Source: Planctomycetota bacterium (GTDB lineage Bacteria > Planctomycetota > Phycisphaerae > FEN-1346 > JAACEH01). From it: DNA of 33,690 bases. The notes under the pieces were generated by a model. It saw only the letters and a program-made list of their open reading frames with translations. It was not told the origin of the DNA and did no database searches. Made by a program: the position numbers and the translations under genes. The stretch's first letter is position 1; every line of letters starts with the position of its first letter. Below, in pieces: positions 33,109 to 33,690 of this stretch. The stretch lies in the NCBI GenBank assembly GCA_016935955.1, contig JAFGPY010000053.1, positions 1 to 33,690 on the forward strand, written 5' to 3'.

Positions 33109-33690
33109 CTACGCCTCGACAACCGGCGGTTCATCGCCCTGCCCTTCGCCGGTGTCCGCGCCGCCGCTACGAAGCAGCGGAAACAGGATTACGTCGCGGA
33201 TGCTCGGCGAGTTAGTCAGCAACATGATCACACGGTCGATGCCAATGCCCAGCCCGCCGGCCGGAGGCATGCCGTACTTCAACGCCGCCACGAAGTCCTC
33301 GTCCATGACGCGCATCGTCTCGCCGTCGGCCTCGCCGGCCAACTGGCCGCGGAAGTTCTCCTCCTGTACGGCCGGATCGTTCAGCTCCGTGTAGGCGTTG
33401 GCCAGTTCCATGTTCGCGACGAACAGCTCGAAGCGCAGGGCGATCTGCGGATCGTCCGGGCTGCGACGCGTCAGTGGACAGATGGCCGCCGGATAGTCCA
33501 GCACGAACGTCGGCTGGATCAGGTGCTGCTCAACCGTGGCCTCGAAAACCTCGTTGACCACAACCGGCAGAGCCTTGTTCGATTCCTCGATGCCCAGGGA
33601 CTTGGCCTTGGCCCGGACGGCCGGCTCGTCATTGATATCCACGCCGGCGTACTCGGCCACCAGGTCGGCGTACTTCCGCCGCGGCCACGG
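33109..33690 (-). CDS. lysS: lysyl-tRNA synthetase, C-terminal part (runs off window end)
   Basis: The last 193 codons of a class II lysyl-tRNA synthetase, which charges tRNA-Lys. Seen are '[14 protein letters not shown]', the Arg-Phe-Glu-Leu-Phe-Val-Ala stretch with '[13 protein letters not shown]', and the motif 3 block '[20 protein letters not shown]' followed by 'SIRDVILFP', all characteristic. The frame is open through the window edge, where Lys-Tyr-Ala-Asp-Leu-Val precedes, so the start is outside. A short Gly/Glu-rich tail follows the catalytic domain. It is separated from the permease operon by 93 bases. Confidence 0.93.
   Translation of the reverse strand, partial: PWPRRKYADLVAEYAGVDINDEPAVRAKAKSLGIEESNKALPVVVNEVFEATVEQHLIQPTFVLDYPAAICPLTRRSPDDPQIALRFELFVANMELANAYTELNDPAVQEENFRGQLAGEADGETMRVMDEDFVAALKYGMPPAGGLGIGIDRVIMLLTNSPSIRDVILFPLLRSGGADTGEGQGDEPPVVEA

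Overview
The window is GC-rich bacterial DNA with long, tightly packed genes. Its gene content suggests Planctomycetota or a close PVC-group relative. This placement is inference from the expansion of secreted toroid + DUF4159 proteins, the Gln-x-x-x-Gly-x-Trp repeats, the secreted glycoside-hydrolase-like protein and the small GTGCCA-flanked palindromes. No 16S rRNA or other phylogenetic marker is present apart from a partial lysyl-tRNA synthetase.

Layout. (1) 1-2014, minus strand: a MoxR AAA+ ATPase, a DUF58 (VWA-like) protein and the first 32 codons of a BatA-type membrane protein, tightly coupled. (2) 2298-3590, plus strand: a secreted glycoside-hydrolase-like TIM-barrel protein. (3) 3718-7241: small unrelated genes, namely a rubrerythrin-like ferritin-fold protein, a membrane protein with a degenerate acyl-carrier-like domain, an UlaG-like metallo-beta-lactamase-fold hydrolase and two membrane-anchored hypothetical proteins. 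At least nine short perfect or near-perfect palindromes lie in the gaps of this region and in the gap before the array. (4) 7550-29804, plus strand: the dominant feature, nine consecutive paralogous genes (called P1-P9 here) covering about 22 kb. Each encodes a secreted protein of about 755-851 residues with the same plan: signal peptide, alpha/alpha-toroid of four squalene-cyclase/prenyltransferase-like QW repeats, then two successive DUF4159 domains. (5) 29896-29925: a strong intrinsic terminator closing the array against convergent genes. (6) 29959-33690, minus strand: an FtsX/LolC-like permease, its LolD-like ATPase and a branched-chain aminotransferase with overlapping ends, preceded upstream by the partial lysS.

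The candidate undescribed system is the nine-gene array. The copies are clearly diverged and fall into neighbouring subgroups (P3/P4, P5/P6/P7, P8/P9, with P1 and P2 as outliers). The divergence is patterned. The first DUF4159 copy keeps one cysteine in all nine proteins, while the second copy has lost it in five. A GCPC motif occurs in six consecutive members, and the toroid signature motifs decay in P2-P4. No terpene-cyclase DxDD motif and no thioester motif is visible, so these are unlikely to be terpene cyclases. A set of related exported binding or structural proteins, perhaps forming a hetero-oligomer, is a hypothesis only. DUF4159 is known elsewhere from MoxR/DUF58/BatA neighbourhoods, and such a module lies about 5 kb upstream, which may be a functional hint.

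No tRNA, rRNA, CRISPR array, insertion sequence or phage gene was recognised.
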